64,000 nucleotides of DNA from Schizochytrium sp. TIO01. Its lineage: Eukaryota > Sar > Bigyra > Thraustochytrida > Thraustochytriidae. Below are positions 52,417-62,592 of this stretch, one piece after another (positions within the stretch are counted from its first letter, which is position 1; every line of letters starts with the position of its first letter). The position numbers and the translations under genes were made by a program. The stretch is taken from the NCBI GenBank assembly GCA_004764695.1, contig SMSO01000031.1, forward strand, positions 4,511,048-4,575,047. The letters are read 5' to 3'. The notes under the pieces were generated by a model. It made no database searches and was not told the origin of the DNA. It saw only the letters and a program-made list of their open reading frames with translations.

Positions 52417-53529
52417 ATGAAGGCATTAGCGCGCGCCGTTCTAGCAGCGCTCACAGTGTTTATTTCGCTACCTGGCGCAAGCGTTGTACATGCCGCTAAC
52501 ACACAGCCCAAGGCACACCACCTTGTGTATCGCGTTGCACCGGGCAGCGCAGTTGAAATCCAGCTCGTCGGATATGATATCGACGGCGATAAACTTCAGG
52601 CGACTATTACCGCCTTGCCATCAGCCGGCACCTTGCACGATCTTACAAAAATCTATGCACAGCACGGCCATAACCCCAAGTTCTCAGAGAGTTCCCGCAT
52701 CACCTCGGCTGGACACGCTGTACCTACACGGTCAAAGCTCCGGGTGATGTACCAAGCTCCGCAAGCAGCTTTGAAACCAGGTAAGCTTGCAACATTTAGC
52801 TATACAGTGTCAGACGGCAAAGCCGCGAGCGCCCGAGGGCATGTAATAATCATCGCTGACACTGGTAGCTCAGATAATATCTTGTCAGCCAGTGAATTTC
52901 GAGATGGCGCTGACGGATGGGTAATCAAGAACAATGGCAGGGCTGCTCAGCAGGCTCCTGTTCACGAGCGCTCCAGTTATCGACTTTTAAATCACTTCAT
53001 CTATGCCGTTGATGAACTACTTGACATCGATCGCAGCGGCATCGACCGCAAACAATGGACTTTCTCAGCACCCAGTAAGTTCTTGGGCTTTCAAGCATGG
53101 GCATACAAAGGAACCCTCTCATTTACTCTTGGAGCATTTTCCGGAGACTTTAGCGGGACAAAGAACCCGGACGCAAACTTTGTAGTCCTAGAGTGCCGTA
53201 CGTGTTCGCGAGGTGCAGGTATGCGATTTGCATACAAGCTTTCTGATATCTCGTTTACGGGAGCACCACAACGTTTCCGCTTAACGCTGTCAGAAAAAGG
53301 AGGTTGGCTCAAGCTGCCAACAAATTCTCTTCTTTCGGCTACTGTGCCATCTCAGTGTGAGTTTGTGGAAATGCTCGACAATCTCTCAGCAATCAATATT
53401 CTAGGTGACCACACATTGTGGTATGAAACCGTGGGTCTTGACGACGTCTACCTTACGGCTACCTCCACAGGTAGGTCTAACACCTTGCCCGAAAAGTGCT
53501 TATGCAGTGTTGTTGGGACCCAGTGCTAA
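52417..53529 (+). CDS. Secreted protein with cadherin-like and laminin IV domains
   Basis: A 370-residue protein. Signal peptide at 1-26, with likely cleavage after VHA. Residues about 34-148 look like a tandem-type cadherin/dystroglycan-like module of bacterial and protist surface proteins: VAPGSAVEIQLVGYDIDGDKL, then TLHDL, ending in FSYTVSDGKA. Residues about 213-352 match the laminin IV (laminin B) domain: WTFSAPSKFLGFQAWAYKGTLSFTL, a central VVLEC strand, then ECVEML-like EFVEMLDNLSAINI and the closing LDDVYLTA. There is no membrane anchor, so it is presumably extracellular or vacuolar. A short tail with a Cys pair follows. It converges with a secreted sulfatase gene 580 bp away. The ATG at 52417 is preceded by an A-rich context. 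Confidence 0.8.
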   Translation: MKALARAVLAALTVFISLPGASVVHAANTQPKAHHLVYRVAPGSAVEIQLVGYDIDGDKLQATITALPSAGTLHDLTKIYAQHGHNPKFSESSRITSAGHAVPTRSKLRVMYQAPQAALKPGKLATFSYTVSDGKAASARGHVIIIADTGSSDNILSASEFRDGADGWVIKNNGRAAQQAPVHERSSYRLLNHFIYAVDELLDIDRSGIDRKQWTFSAPSKFLGFQAWAYKGTLSFTLGAFSGDFSGTKNPDANFVVLECRTCSRGAGMRFAYKLSDISFTGAPQRFRLTLSEKGGWLKLPTNSLLSATVPSQCEFVEMLDNLSAINILGDHTLWYETVGLDDVYLTATSTGRSNTLPEKCLCSVVGTQC

Positions 53530-54109
53530 AGCGCGCTTTTCAGTCCATATCTTTTTGAAAAAGATGATGATGATCTTGCTGTGTTCCTGTTCCCTCTTCC
53601 TCTTTTTCCCTGACGATGATTCGTACGTTATCAAATTTAGAATTATATTTGTGTGTGTTCATATTCGTTCTTATAGTTCAAATTTGCAAGTGAGAACACT
53701 GCAATATTTTTTTATTTTGCATTTTGCAATGTATCAGCGTGAATGAAGATTCCATGTATCCTGACGAGGATCTTGGCAAGAGATATTATGATTTTGCTTT
53801 ATAAAGATCAGATTTGAGTTATATATAACATTGGCGTTTAAACGGTAGTATTTGGACAAACGTCCACTTGATTTGGGCTCATCATGTGTTTGTGTATGGC
53901 TTGAGCGAAAATAAAACACAGAAGCATCCAGTTTTGAATACCTCAATTGGGCCTACTTGAATCTTGGCAAATAGGCCCATAATAAAAAATACATTCTTGA
54001 TCCTCTGTTCACACACTGCTTACCAGAAAAAAATGATCATAGGGGAGTGATCAAAAGTCTGGATAGACGATCCTTTTCCTCCTTTTTTTCTTTCCTCTTA
54101 CTATTTTTT
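53530..54109. other. Convergent 3' region, laminin-domain and sulfatase genes
   Basis: About 580 bp, AT-rich with T runs, between two converging genes. No gene seen. Confidence 0.5.
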
Positions 54110-55750
54110 TTAAGTAGCGTCGAGTGGAACTCCACCATGGAGCACCGACCATGCACGGTCAGTATTAGCGGTAAAATCAGCATATATCTTGTCGATAGAG
54201 CTTGTTAGGCTGCTCTGAGTATAGCGGTTCACAGTTTCTTCAGATCCATCAGTAGAGTAATCATAGAATTCAGGAAACCCTTTCCCATCTGAAACCGAAT
54301 ACAGAGTCTCATCCTGGGACTTTGATTGAAGATTTCTCTTAAAGGCCATGTATTTCGTATAGCGATAGTACATCGTTCGTAGTGAGTACCCCATAGTTGT
54401 TCTCTCAAGTCCATTGTTTTTTTTATGAGCCCAAAATTGTGATACGGCTGCAGAGCGTACTGAAGTTGAAGACGACTTGAGCGTGGGCACAAGACTTACT
54501 CCCGAGCGTTCTTGATCACTCTGGTCGTCAACGTTGCACAGTTCAAGAAGTGTTGGAAAAATATCGTCGCCTTGCACAGGATACGAAACAGTAGATCCAA
54601 CAGCGTTGCGGAGCTTTGGAGATGCAGCCATTAAATTTGCTGATGGAACAATTGCCATTGGTACGTGTGTCGCACCATCGTACAGCGTTTTCTTTCCCCA
54701 AATCCCATGATCTCCCAAATGAAACCCATTGTCTGAAACGAAAACAATAAGAGTATTTGCTGCCAAGCTCTCCAATGCTGGTTCTTGAAGAACATCCATG
54801 ACTCGTCCAAGCTGTGCATCCATAAATGAAACTCCTCGGTAGTAGTGACGAATACGATCAGCGGACGAAATTGACGCATAGTTTTTGTATCTTGTAATTT
54901 CATAACTACCTGGGTCTGAAAAGCTATTTGCCTCGTCTGTGAAAAAGGTTAAGTTTGTTCCATCAGATGCGCGTTCAACAAGCTCATCGTCAGGAATGTC
55001 CTCAAGGAAGCTAGAATAACTCCTCGGGTAAATCCACGGCAAATGAGGCAAAGAGAAACCTACTGCAAGGAAAAATGGAGTATCAGAGTTTGCGAAGCTC
55101 CGCAATTCATTTTGTGCTGCCGTTGCCGAGCAGTAATCAACTGTGTATTTTTCCTTGTTGTTTGGAATGAGCATATACGCTTTTCCACGGTTCTTCTTTT
55201 GTTGTTTCTTTTGCCAGGAATATTTTACTTTTGAAATATTGCAAGCGCTTCCATCCTTTTCCATTATTTCCAGGCTCACGTACTTATCCCATGAACAGTA
55301 AGTCGGGTTTGTATCTGTGCAAAGATCCAACTTTTCTTTTGACTTGAATGCACGAGGATCATACACCTTACCAAGTGCCACTGTGCGGTAGCCTGCCTGC
55401 CGAAACAGCCCAGGCAAGGTCATCATTGTAGGATTGTATGTGCGAAGATTGGATTCAAAATCCCACACACGGTTCATGTCTGGAAGTCTGCCCGTAAACA
55501 TGGTAGTCCGTGATGGTGCGCATTCTGATTTAATCACATGTGCATTAGTATATTTCGCACCGCTATTCACCAGTTCGTCAATGCGTGGCGTACTTGCTAA
55601 GTCATCCCCAAAGGCACCTACGCCCATGTTGAGGTCATCAATGACAAAAAATAGCACGTTTGTCTTGTTGGCGGTCGCAGCATTTGTGAATGGCGAGCAA
55701 GTGGTGAGAACCCAAACCACTATTGCCACGAGTAACCTTGATGATCTCAT
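54110..55750 (-). CDS. Secreted sulfatase, iduronate-2-sulfatase-like
   Basis: A 546-residue protein counted from the ATG at 55750, almost the length of human IDS; a TTG three codons upstream is not used. Signal peptide at about 1-25. Metal ligands Asp38-Asp39 lie in VLFFVIDDLN. The sulfatase signature SECAPSRTTMFTGR holds Cys77, which would be converted to formylglycine. Lys127 (ALGK), His236 in GFSLPHLPW, and Asp340-Asn341 in VFVSDNGFHLGDHG complete the active site. The order and spacing match the IDS branch, and GFSLPHLPW is its typical form. The enzyme should hydrolyse sulfate esters, perhaps of extracellular polysaccharides. The exact substrate is not predictable, since bacterial and marine IDS-like enzymes act on several glycans. 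Activity needs a formylglycine-generating enzyme elsewhere in the genome. Confidence 0.92.
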   Translation of the reverse strand: MRSSRLLVAIVVWVLTTCSPFTNAATANKTNVLFFVIDDLNMGVGAFGDDLASTPRIDELVNSGAKYTNAHVIKSECAPSRTTMFTGRLPDMNRVWDFESNLRTYNPTMMTLPGLFRQAGYRTVALGKVYDPRAFKSKEKLDLCTDTNPTYCSWDKYVSLEIMEKDGSACNISKVKYSWQKKQQKKNRGKAYMLIPNNKEKYTVDYCSATAAQNELRSFANSDTPFFLAVGFSLPHLPWIYPRSYSSFLEDIPDDELVERASDGTNLTFFTDEANSFSDPGSYEITRYKNYASISSADRIRHYYRGVSFMDAQLGRVMDVLQEPALESLAANTLIVFVSDNGFHLGDHGIWGKKTLYDGATHVPMAIVPSANLMAASPKLRNAVGSTVSYPVQGDDIFPTLLELCNVDDQSDQERSGVSLVPTLKSSSTSVRSAAVSQFWAHKKNNGLERTTMGYSLRTMYYRYTKYMAFKRNLQSKSQDETLYSVSDGKGFPEFYDYSTDGSEETVNRYTQSSLTSSIDKIYADFTANTDRAWSVLHGGVPLDAT

Positions 55751-58700
55751 GACGTCCAAAACGTACGTACTAAGCTCTCCCTCTGTCTGAGCACGAGGTC
55801 ACACCCTGTAAGGCTATTGCAGGTCCTTGCGCTAGGGAGTACTTCACAGCAACACAACAACACAACTTAACTTACACAAGAAAAGGTAGTAAGTTCAAAT
55901 CGTCGATTGCAGTTGTGTTCTGCCTTAGCTTCTTCGATAACTTGCTTGCTTGCTTGGCTCTCTGCCAAGGAGAACTTTTGTGCAGCGGCTGCACCCTAAG
56001 TGGTGCGCGTTCCTATTGCTTTGCTTTTGGTTTTTGGCTTTGTTCTCTGACTTTCAAAACTTTGTTTTTACTTTCTTGTTTACTACGTCGATGCCAATGG
56101 TAATCAATGCTCGGTGAGTCTTAGTTTTGCTCGGAAAAGACAGTGCTTCGAAGTGTTGACACCAGATGTTCGCAAACGTAGCGTCGCGAACATCCATACT
56201 ACGTCTACTCTACCCCGGAGAATCTACAGTACCTGGACTGCGTCTCAAGAGCTCTGCTGCGTACCAGTGCAGCTTATGAGCTTGCACAAACCTTGGTGGT
56301 TTATTTCCATTCTTTGTTGCTGTGGTTTTAAATTCATACTAGCCTAAAAACTCCGCGCTCCGCGGGCTAGCTGGCACAGTCCTATAGCTCTATACAATGA
56401 CTGGTAGTCCTTTAGAAATTAAAAAAAAAAAAAATCGAAACATTTTGCAGTCACTTTTTTTGTGAACATTTTTTTTGGTAAACGAGCGATTTATTAATTA
56501 ATAAGTAAAAATGTATATTTAGGCCTAAATAGCTTCTTTATTACCCTTGGCCAACAAAGTACAATGGTTACCGATATATAGGTCTATATATATACTAGTA
56601 TATTAGAAAAGGAAAAGGAAAAGAAAAAGAAAAAGCTCAAAGTCGACATGTAATAAGAATAGTTCGAAAGAGTTTTTGTTTACTTACTTGATTTATTCCA
56701 TTTTGGCTTTTTGCTTTGCTCTTCGAATGATCAAGTGAGCCATACTCAGCCACCAGCGCACCAGTGCAACTCAATTACAGAGTAGGTAGATAAGTCTCAT
56801 GTCATGCATTAAGTTAAGACACTGACAGAGTCTTATCCTTCTAAACAAACTGCCGAATCACTTTACACGTGGGAGATGTATATAGGGATTGCCAAGAGCC
56901 ATTAAAGAGTCTTCAACGCGCCTCGCAAAGTTTCAGTGTCTTTTGATAGATACCAACATCTCCTTCACCGGTTGTCCGAGTCTTCAGAACTTGATGATTT
57001 TATCTAATTTGGCAGGCAGGCTACCACGAGGTCCGCAATGAAGTAGATAATCAAAAAGCTTGTCTCTAAAACCTGCTGAAAATCAACTTACTCGTATATA
57101 AAAAAGAGGGATCGTCACATGGTTATAATTTATATATTGCTTTTTTCTCACCATTGGATAGAGATGAAAAGAACCAAACTTGACACATATAGCAGGTACC
57201 TAGGTTCTTTTTAAAATAAAATAAAATAAAAACGTCTCGTGGATGTACCGCGCCAAATCATGGATAGATTGCACAGGCCTCGTGCCGCACATTGACGTTC
57301 ATTGCTCTATTCTCACTTATGACACGGCGACGTGACTGCACTTTAGAGTTCATGAGTACCTCCATCAAAGGATTTAGTGTACTCACGGCCCGGGCCCCTC
57401 GCAAGACGCAATTGAGCAGTCAGGTGTATACCATCATATTTCTTTTGGCGCGGAAGACAAATGCACTCAGTCAGTCAGCCATGTTTCCTACATTAAAAAA
57501 AAAAAAAAACTTTTCTTTTTTTAAAATGGCAAACACTAAAAAAGGCAACAACCAAAGATGGTGTTTTTCTAATTGGTGCAAACAGAGATGCAGTATTATA
57601 TTGACTCTTCCCCTAGGTACCTCGGCTTTCAAACCTTAAGTCATCCTCAACCTTATTCATGAAATGGAAAAAATAAATAAATAACAAATTCGCTATAAAG
57701 ATGCAAAAATAAGAACTTATCGATACGTCTAATTATACACTACAAGTAGTAGTGAGGAATTGATAATAATAATGTACATCTTTACTGTAGCATAGAGTTC
57801 TTTAAAAAGCTCTATGTCAACATTAAAAAAGTTTATTTGTCTTCAACGCAGAAAATCAAATTTCTTGAGGAAGCTGGTTGAACTCTTTCCTGCGGCTCTT
57901 ACTAACAGCCAAGCAATCCAGAAAGTATGCGGCAATATTGCTAAGATCTCTCTGCGACCTTCGAGCAGCTCACAAGAATCAGAGCTTCACTTGACGAGGA
58001 CAAGTATGTGACTCACGGACAGCCCGGGGTCAGCGACACAGAACACCGAGTTCTTGGTTTGAGCTGCGTATGCGTATGCATGTTTTACTATACAGTACTT
58101 AGACCATTATTAAACTTTTAAAAATACCATTGTTTCCATACGCTTGAAACCCTTTCAATATTGATCGTTCACGCTGCCACTATCAAAATGAAATGCACAA
58201 AACAAAACAACGCACAGTCATAGCTATCATTCTTTTGCTCTGGAAAGCCATGTGCAGAAGGCTGCATGCTATGGGACATTGCTATTGTCCAGAAGGTTCT
58301 GAGTAAGAACTGAGCTCAAGCCACTTTTGCACTTCAGTGGAGGTACTAGAGTTTAGACTATATCCATATCAAGGACCATGCTGCGTTCATTGCTGACGTT
58401 GCCAACGCCAGTTGAATATCCTGTGGTTTAGCGATGCTAACCAAAATTTTATTAATAGAATTCAGATAATAGAATTCAGATTGTAGAGTATCTTTGTTTG
58501 AGTGAGGCACGAGCTTACGTTTGGTAGCACACTTACAGCAATTATTTCAACAGCCAACGCAATAAGTGTAGGAACTTGAACCGATCATAAATTCACTGGC
58601 TAAGTACGATTCATAGTTTTGCTGAGGCGAAGGCTCAAAGAGAGCATTTTGGTTGAATATTAGTAATGCCTATTAGATACTATTATAAAAAGCTCGAAAA

Positions 58701-60982
58701 CCAGGTTTCATCATTCGATTGGAAAAAGTCGAATTCTTATTTGTGAATTTCATTACCCAGAGACTGCTACTACTACTTAGGAAGTCCCAAGCTTAAAGTA
58801 ATGAAGCAGAGAGACACTTTTAAAGACGGATAAAAAAGAGCGACAGCCCGTGATCATATACAGCGGTTGGAGTTGTAAATAATGAAAGACCCGTCCGTTC
58901 ATTGTTCTCAAAGTTCAAAAAGGCGAAGGATTGGGTCTCGCTGACAGATCTTATTCTAGCTGAAGTATCTACTCCGAGTTATTTGTATCGTGGCCGCAAA
59001 GTGCTCTTTTCAAGTTGAAGTTTCTTGCTCCGAAGAACTCCGACAGGCTCCCTGAGTAATACTCCTTTCGTTAGCCAACGCAAGCGTTTACCTAAGATCA
59101 TTTTGAGTCAACGGGCGTCCCATTAATCTTTTCATTATATACCTATTTCATAGAAGTTATTGTAGTCAGGAAAAGAGCGAGGTGGGAATAACTACTGGCA
59201 GTCCGTTAGAATCATGTGAAAACTCATCTCCTCCTCCGTGTCCTGGTCAAATGAAGCACTCTTCAATGTCAACTAAAGATGGCTCCAAGATGGAGCACCT
59301 TTCTTAAAGCAACCTGGCCTGGTTCTCTATACATTAATGATGCCGTCATATGAAAGACGTTGTGATCACAATAGTAGGTTCTTTTGGTGTGTAGTAGTCG
59401 CCCTATTTTAGAATTCTTTGAATTTGGAATAAAAACCAAAGCGAGAATAATAGGTATCTATCTCATTACCGAGGAGCTACATAGGAAGGTAGGTAACTAG
59501 TACCTCGTAAGACGGTCTTTCGCGTTTTCTTTCTCCTGTCAAAAAGAAGACTTGTTTTTTAATTAAAAAGAAGAGCCTCGCGCGGGTAATAAGGGGCCTT
59601 TCAAAGTAAATTAAAAAATACAGGCCTAATATATTTATTTTTATTGCATAAAAGTTGACTCCGCGTTCAAGTTAGACTTTCTCCAAGTAAAGGGGTTGTT
59701 TTGACAAGTTCTTGGTGTAAACAAGTAAAAAGAGAGAGTGCCACAGGCAAAAACAAGAGCAAAGATAGCAACAAATAAAATAGATAACTTGATTTGCCAT
59801 GTGGCTTTGAAACTAAAGGTACTCAATTAAACCTAACGATTTTACTTTCCAACCCATGCAACGCAAGAGGTCGCGCAAGTCCTCAGCCTTGACAGAGAGC
59901 GAATCTCTATTCCAATTATCCTAGGACTACTGAAGCGCAGAGATGCATGGGTTTCTTTCTAGGAATGTTTTGGAGCAAGCGCGGAGCAAATAATTGATTT
60001 ATTCTAAAAGTTGCTCGGGAAAGCAAGAGAACGTAGGTTGCTTCTGGCCAACAGAGATCAAGGTACAAACATTAGTATGATCGATACTTTTAAACCTTGG
60101 TGGGTATGGATGGTGCTGCACACCACTAATCAGATCCAAAGAAGAGCCGGGGCTCGAAACATCCTAGCTTCTACCGCTGATAGCTCGGACATGACGTCTA
60201 TGCCATAACTGCCAACGTGAAACCCTCATGAACTGAAGATGAGCCATGGTGGTGAGAACTTGGGGAAGCTACAGCTCCAAGGGACTGTGGAGGGTCTCAC
60301 CTGTCTTGGGTCTGTTAGAGCCACCTAGGGAATAAGGGATATGCGGTATGCCCCGTCTGCTTTCATTTAACTACCTACCTACTAGATATGAGGTACCTGG
60401 GTATAAGGTACCTTGTTTACAAGGACAACTTGACAGCACCGCTACAACAAGTCAGGAATTGAGCAGTGCACTCAGAAACGAAACGAATTACAAGAAAAAA
60501 GAAGAGAAAGTAAAAAACGCTGTCTCTATTTTGCCATATTCCATCTTGCCTTTGACAGAAGCTATGCATCCCGAGGTTTCCTTCCTTCCCTTCGGGGCCA
60601 AGTCAGACAACTCTTAGGAGGTTTACGGCATGTTGCTTCTCTCTTCAAGTTCAACATGGTTATCTCCGATGCCCAGTACGTAGTTACCCGCTCTTGAAAG
60701 CCATGTCATCAACCCAACTCGTGTTCGAAACGTTCTTCCCATATAATAGGCCTATTAAAAGTCTTATCAGAGCCTGGATAGCCCACTTATGAGAAAGTAG
60801 GCCTTCTTAACTATCCTTATTCTTTTTATAGTTGTTCTTTTACCTCCCTACATCTATGAGAATAGCAAAAAATGTTGCCATCGAAAGCGTTTTTTAAAAT
60901 TGCCATTTGATTCGTCGTCGTTGATTTCTGACCTCTTTGTGCTCAAATCTTCATCGCGCGGCAAGGCTGCAGCCCGGGCGCG
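55751..60982. other. 5.2-kb region without recognisable gene
   Basis: The left end should hold the sulfatase promoter and the right end that of GLE1. Contents: A/T-rich tracts (56415-56480, 57490-57525), a small inverted repeat at 57792-57817 (CATAGAG...CTCTATG), another at 59283-59297 (GCTCCAAGATGGAGC), and several TACCT/AGGTA-rich patches (59449-59505, 60370-60420). Open frames do not exceed ~115 codons and have no family support. Confidence 0.5.
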
Positions 60983-62592
60983 ATGGACGAGCTACTGGAC
61001 CAGGCGCAATCTTCGCGCCTGGAGTCCGTCCATAGCCTGTTCGAGGCACTAGCCACGGTGGAGAAGGCTCCTGGAGTTGCTCAGGATGAGGCTACTCTGT
61101 GGCATGCGTACGACACGGCGAAGCGAAAGCTCGCAGAGCTCTTGGATGGCGAGGAAAGCGCCGAAGATGAACCCTTTAGGGCTTCGACACCACGCAAAGG
61201 TTCCTACGCAGGCCGCAGGCATGGTCACGATAGCGACTTAGTTTTAGTCCATGGCAATCACAACATGGACGATTCTGAGAGCATGCAAAAGATAGTTTCG
61301 CTCTTTCATGAAGAAAGCGATGTTTTGCATAGAAGGATTTCCGACTTGAAGCAAGAGCTTTATAAGCGCAACAATCTGCAAAAACATGCAGAGAATTTGA
61401 GGAGACAAGAGGAAGAAGAGGCTCGAAAAGCAGCTCAAGCTGAGGCAGAACGAGTCGAAAAACAGCGGAGAGAAGCGGAGGCAAAAGCAAGAGCTGCTGC
61501 AGAAGCTAAAGCAGCTAAGGAAAAAGCACAAGCTGATGCCGAAGCTAAAGCAGCTGCTGAGGAAGCTGCGCAGCTGACAGCAAAAGATATTATTGAACTT
61601 AGCCTTTCGAGACGCAAAGCGTATGTGGCTCGCAAACCTGAAGTGGTTGACTTTTCAAAGCGTTTTAAGAAAATGGTCAATGGGTGCAATCTGATGGTGC
61701 AAATGACGGGCGAGACAGTGCAGGATATGAAAAAACTTGGGTATGAAGGTAACCATCGGAATGCAGGTGCAGGTACATTTCTTTCAATGCTTCAATCGAA
61801 AAAACCTGAGCTAATGGATGTTGGCATGCATGTGGTGGCCGATTGCATTATTCGCTTTCGGTACGACGCAAACTGCACCTGATAGCATAAAGGCAGGTGA
61901 GACCAAATTTGCTCTGGTTTATCTTGTTGTGACCCTCAGCGTCAACTTTGATGGCTTTTATGAGCGTTTCATGGAGTCCATGACTCATGCGTGTCCTTAT
62001 ATTTGCCCAGGCCTTCGCGAAGCACTCTTAGCTGAAGCCAAAGACGCAGACGCTGCAACGCTACGGTCTTTGTTAGCTTATGGCGCACAAGAAACTAACG
62101 CAGACTATATTTCCCGCATGCAAGCCCATGTGGGATTTCTTGCTGGCGTTTATCAAACTTCAGTGTCAATGCTATCGAAGGCACCATATGAAATGGTGCC
62201 TTCTGGAAGCAAACACCCGAGCAAGCAAGGCGGTCTTGTTGAGGCATGGCGTTGGATTGCCATGAGTCTGAATCGCCCTCCTAATCGGTGGACACCCCAT
62301 TTGATCCTCGCTTTTGTCGCAGTTTCTGGGCACGAGCTTTCTCGTCACTTTCCGACACAAATGGTCAAATTGATCGATCTCTTGGCATCTTCTAAATTCG
62401 TTGATAAGTGCAAAGAGGCTGGGCAAGCTCGACCTTGCTGACTCAGATAATGATGTAGATCGGTTCACTACGTACACAGAACTCTTTCATGCCTTCGCAA
62501 AGGAAAAGAAGGTTCGTCCTCCTGGTCGTGTAGAGGATGGTCAGGATGTCCGCCAGCTCGTGCTCCAAGTAGCCTCGAACCAGGCGCTGTAA
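60983..62592 (+). CDS. GLE1: GLE1-like mRNA export factor, reading frame broken twice
   Basis: GLE1 sits at the cytoplasmic side of the nuclear pore and, with InsP6, activates the DEAD-box ATPase DBP5 to release exported mRNPs. Here an N-terminal unstructured part is followed by a long coiled coil (residues ~105-200, Glu/Lys/Ala-rich) and then the HEAT-like GLE1 domain: MTHACPYICPGLREALL, DYISRMQAHVGFLAGVYQ, VEAWRWIAMSLNRPP and the terminal DRFTTYTELFHAFAKEKKVRPPG. The domain is spread over three frames. The first (60983-61882) gives way to the second near 61861-61885, and the second to the third near 62400-62446. The first switch fits a 25-nt GT...AG segment (61861-61885). The second has no convincing intron. 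Tiny introns, sequence errors or decay are all possible. ATG at 60983. Confidence 0.85.
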
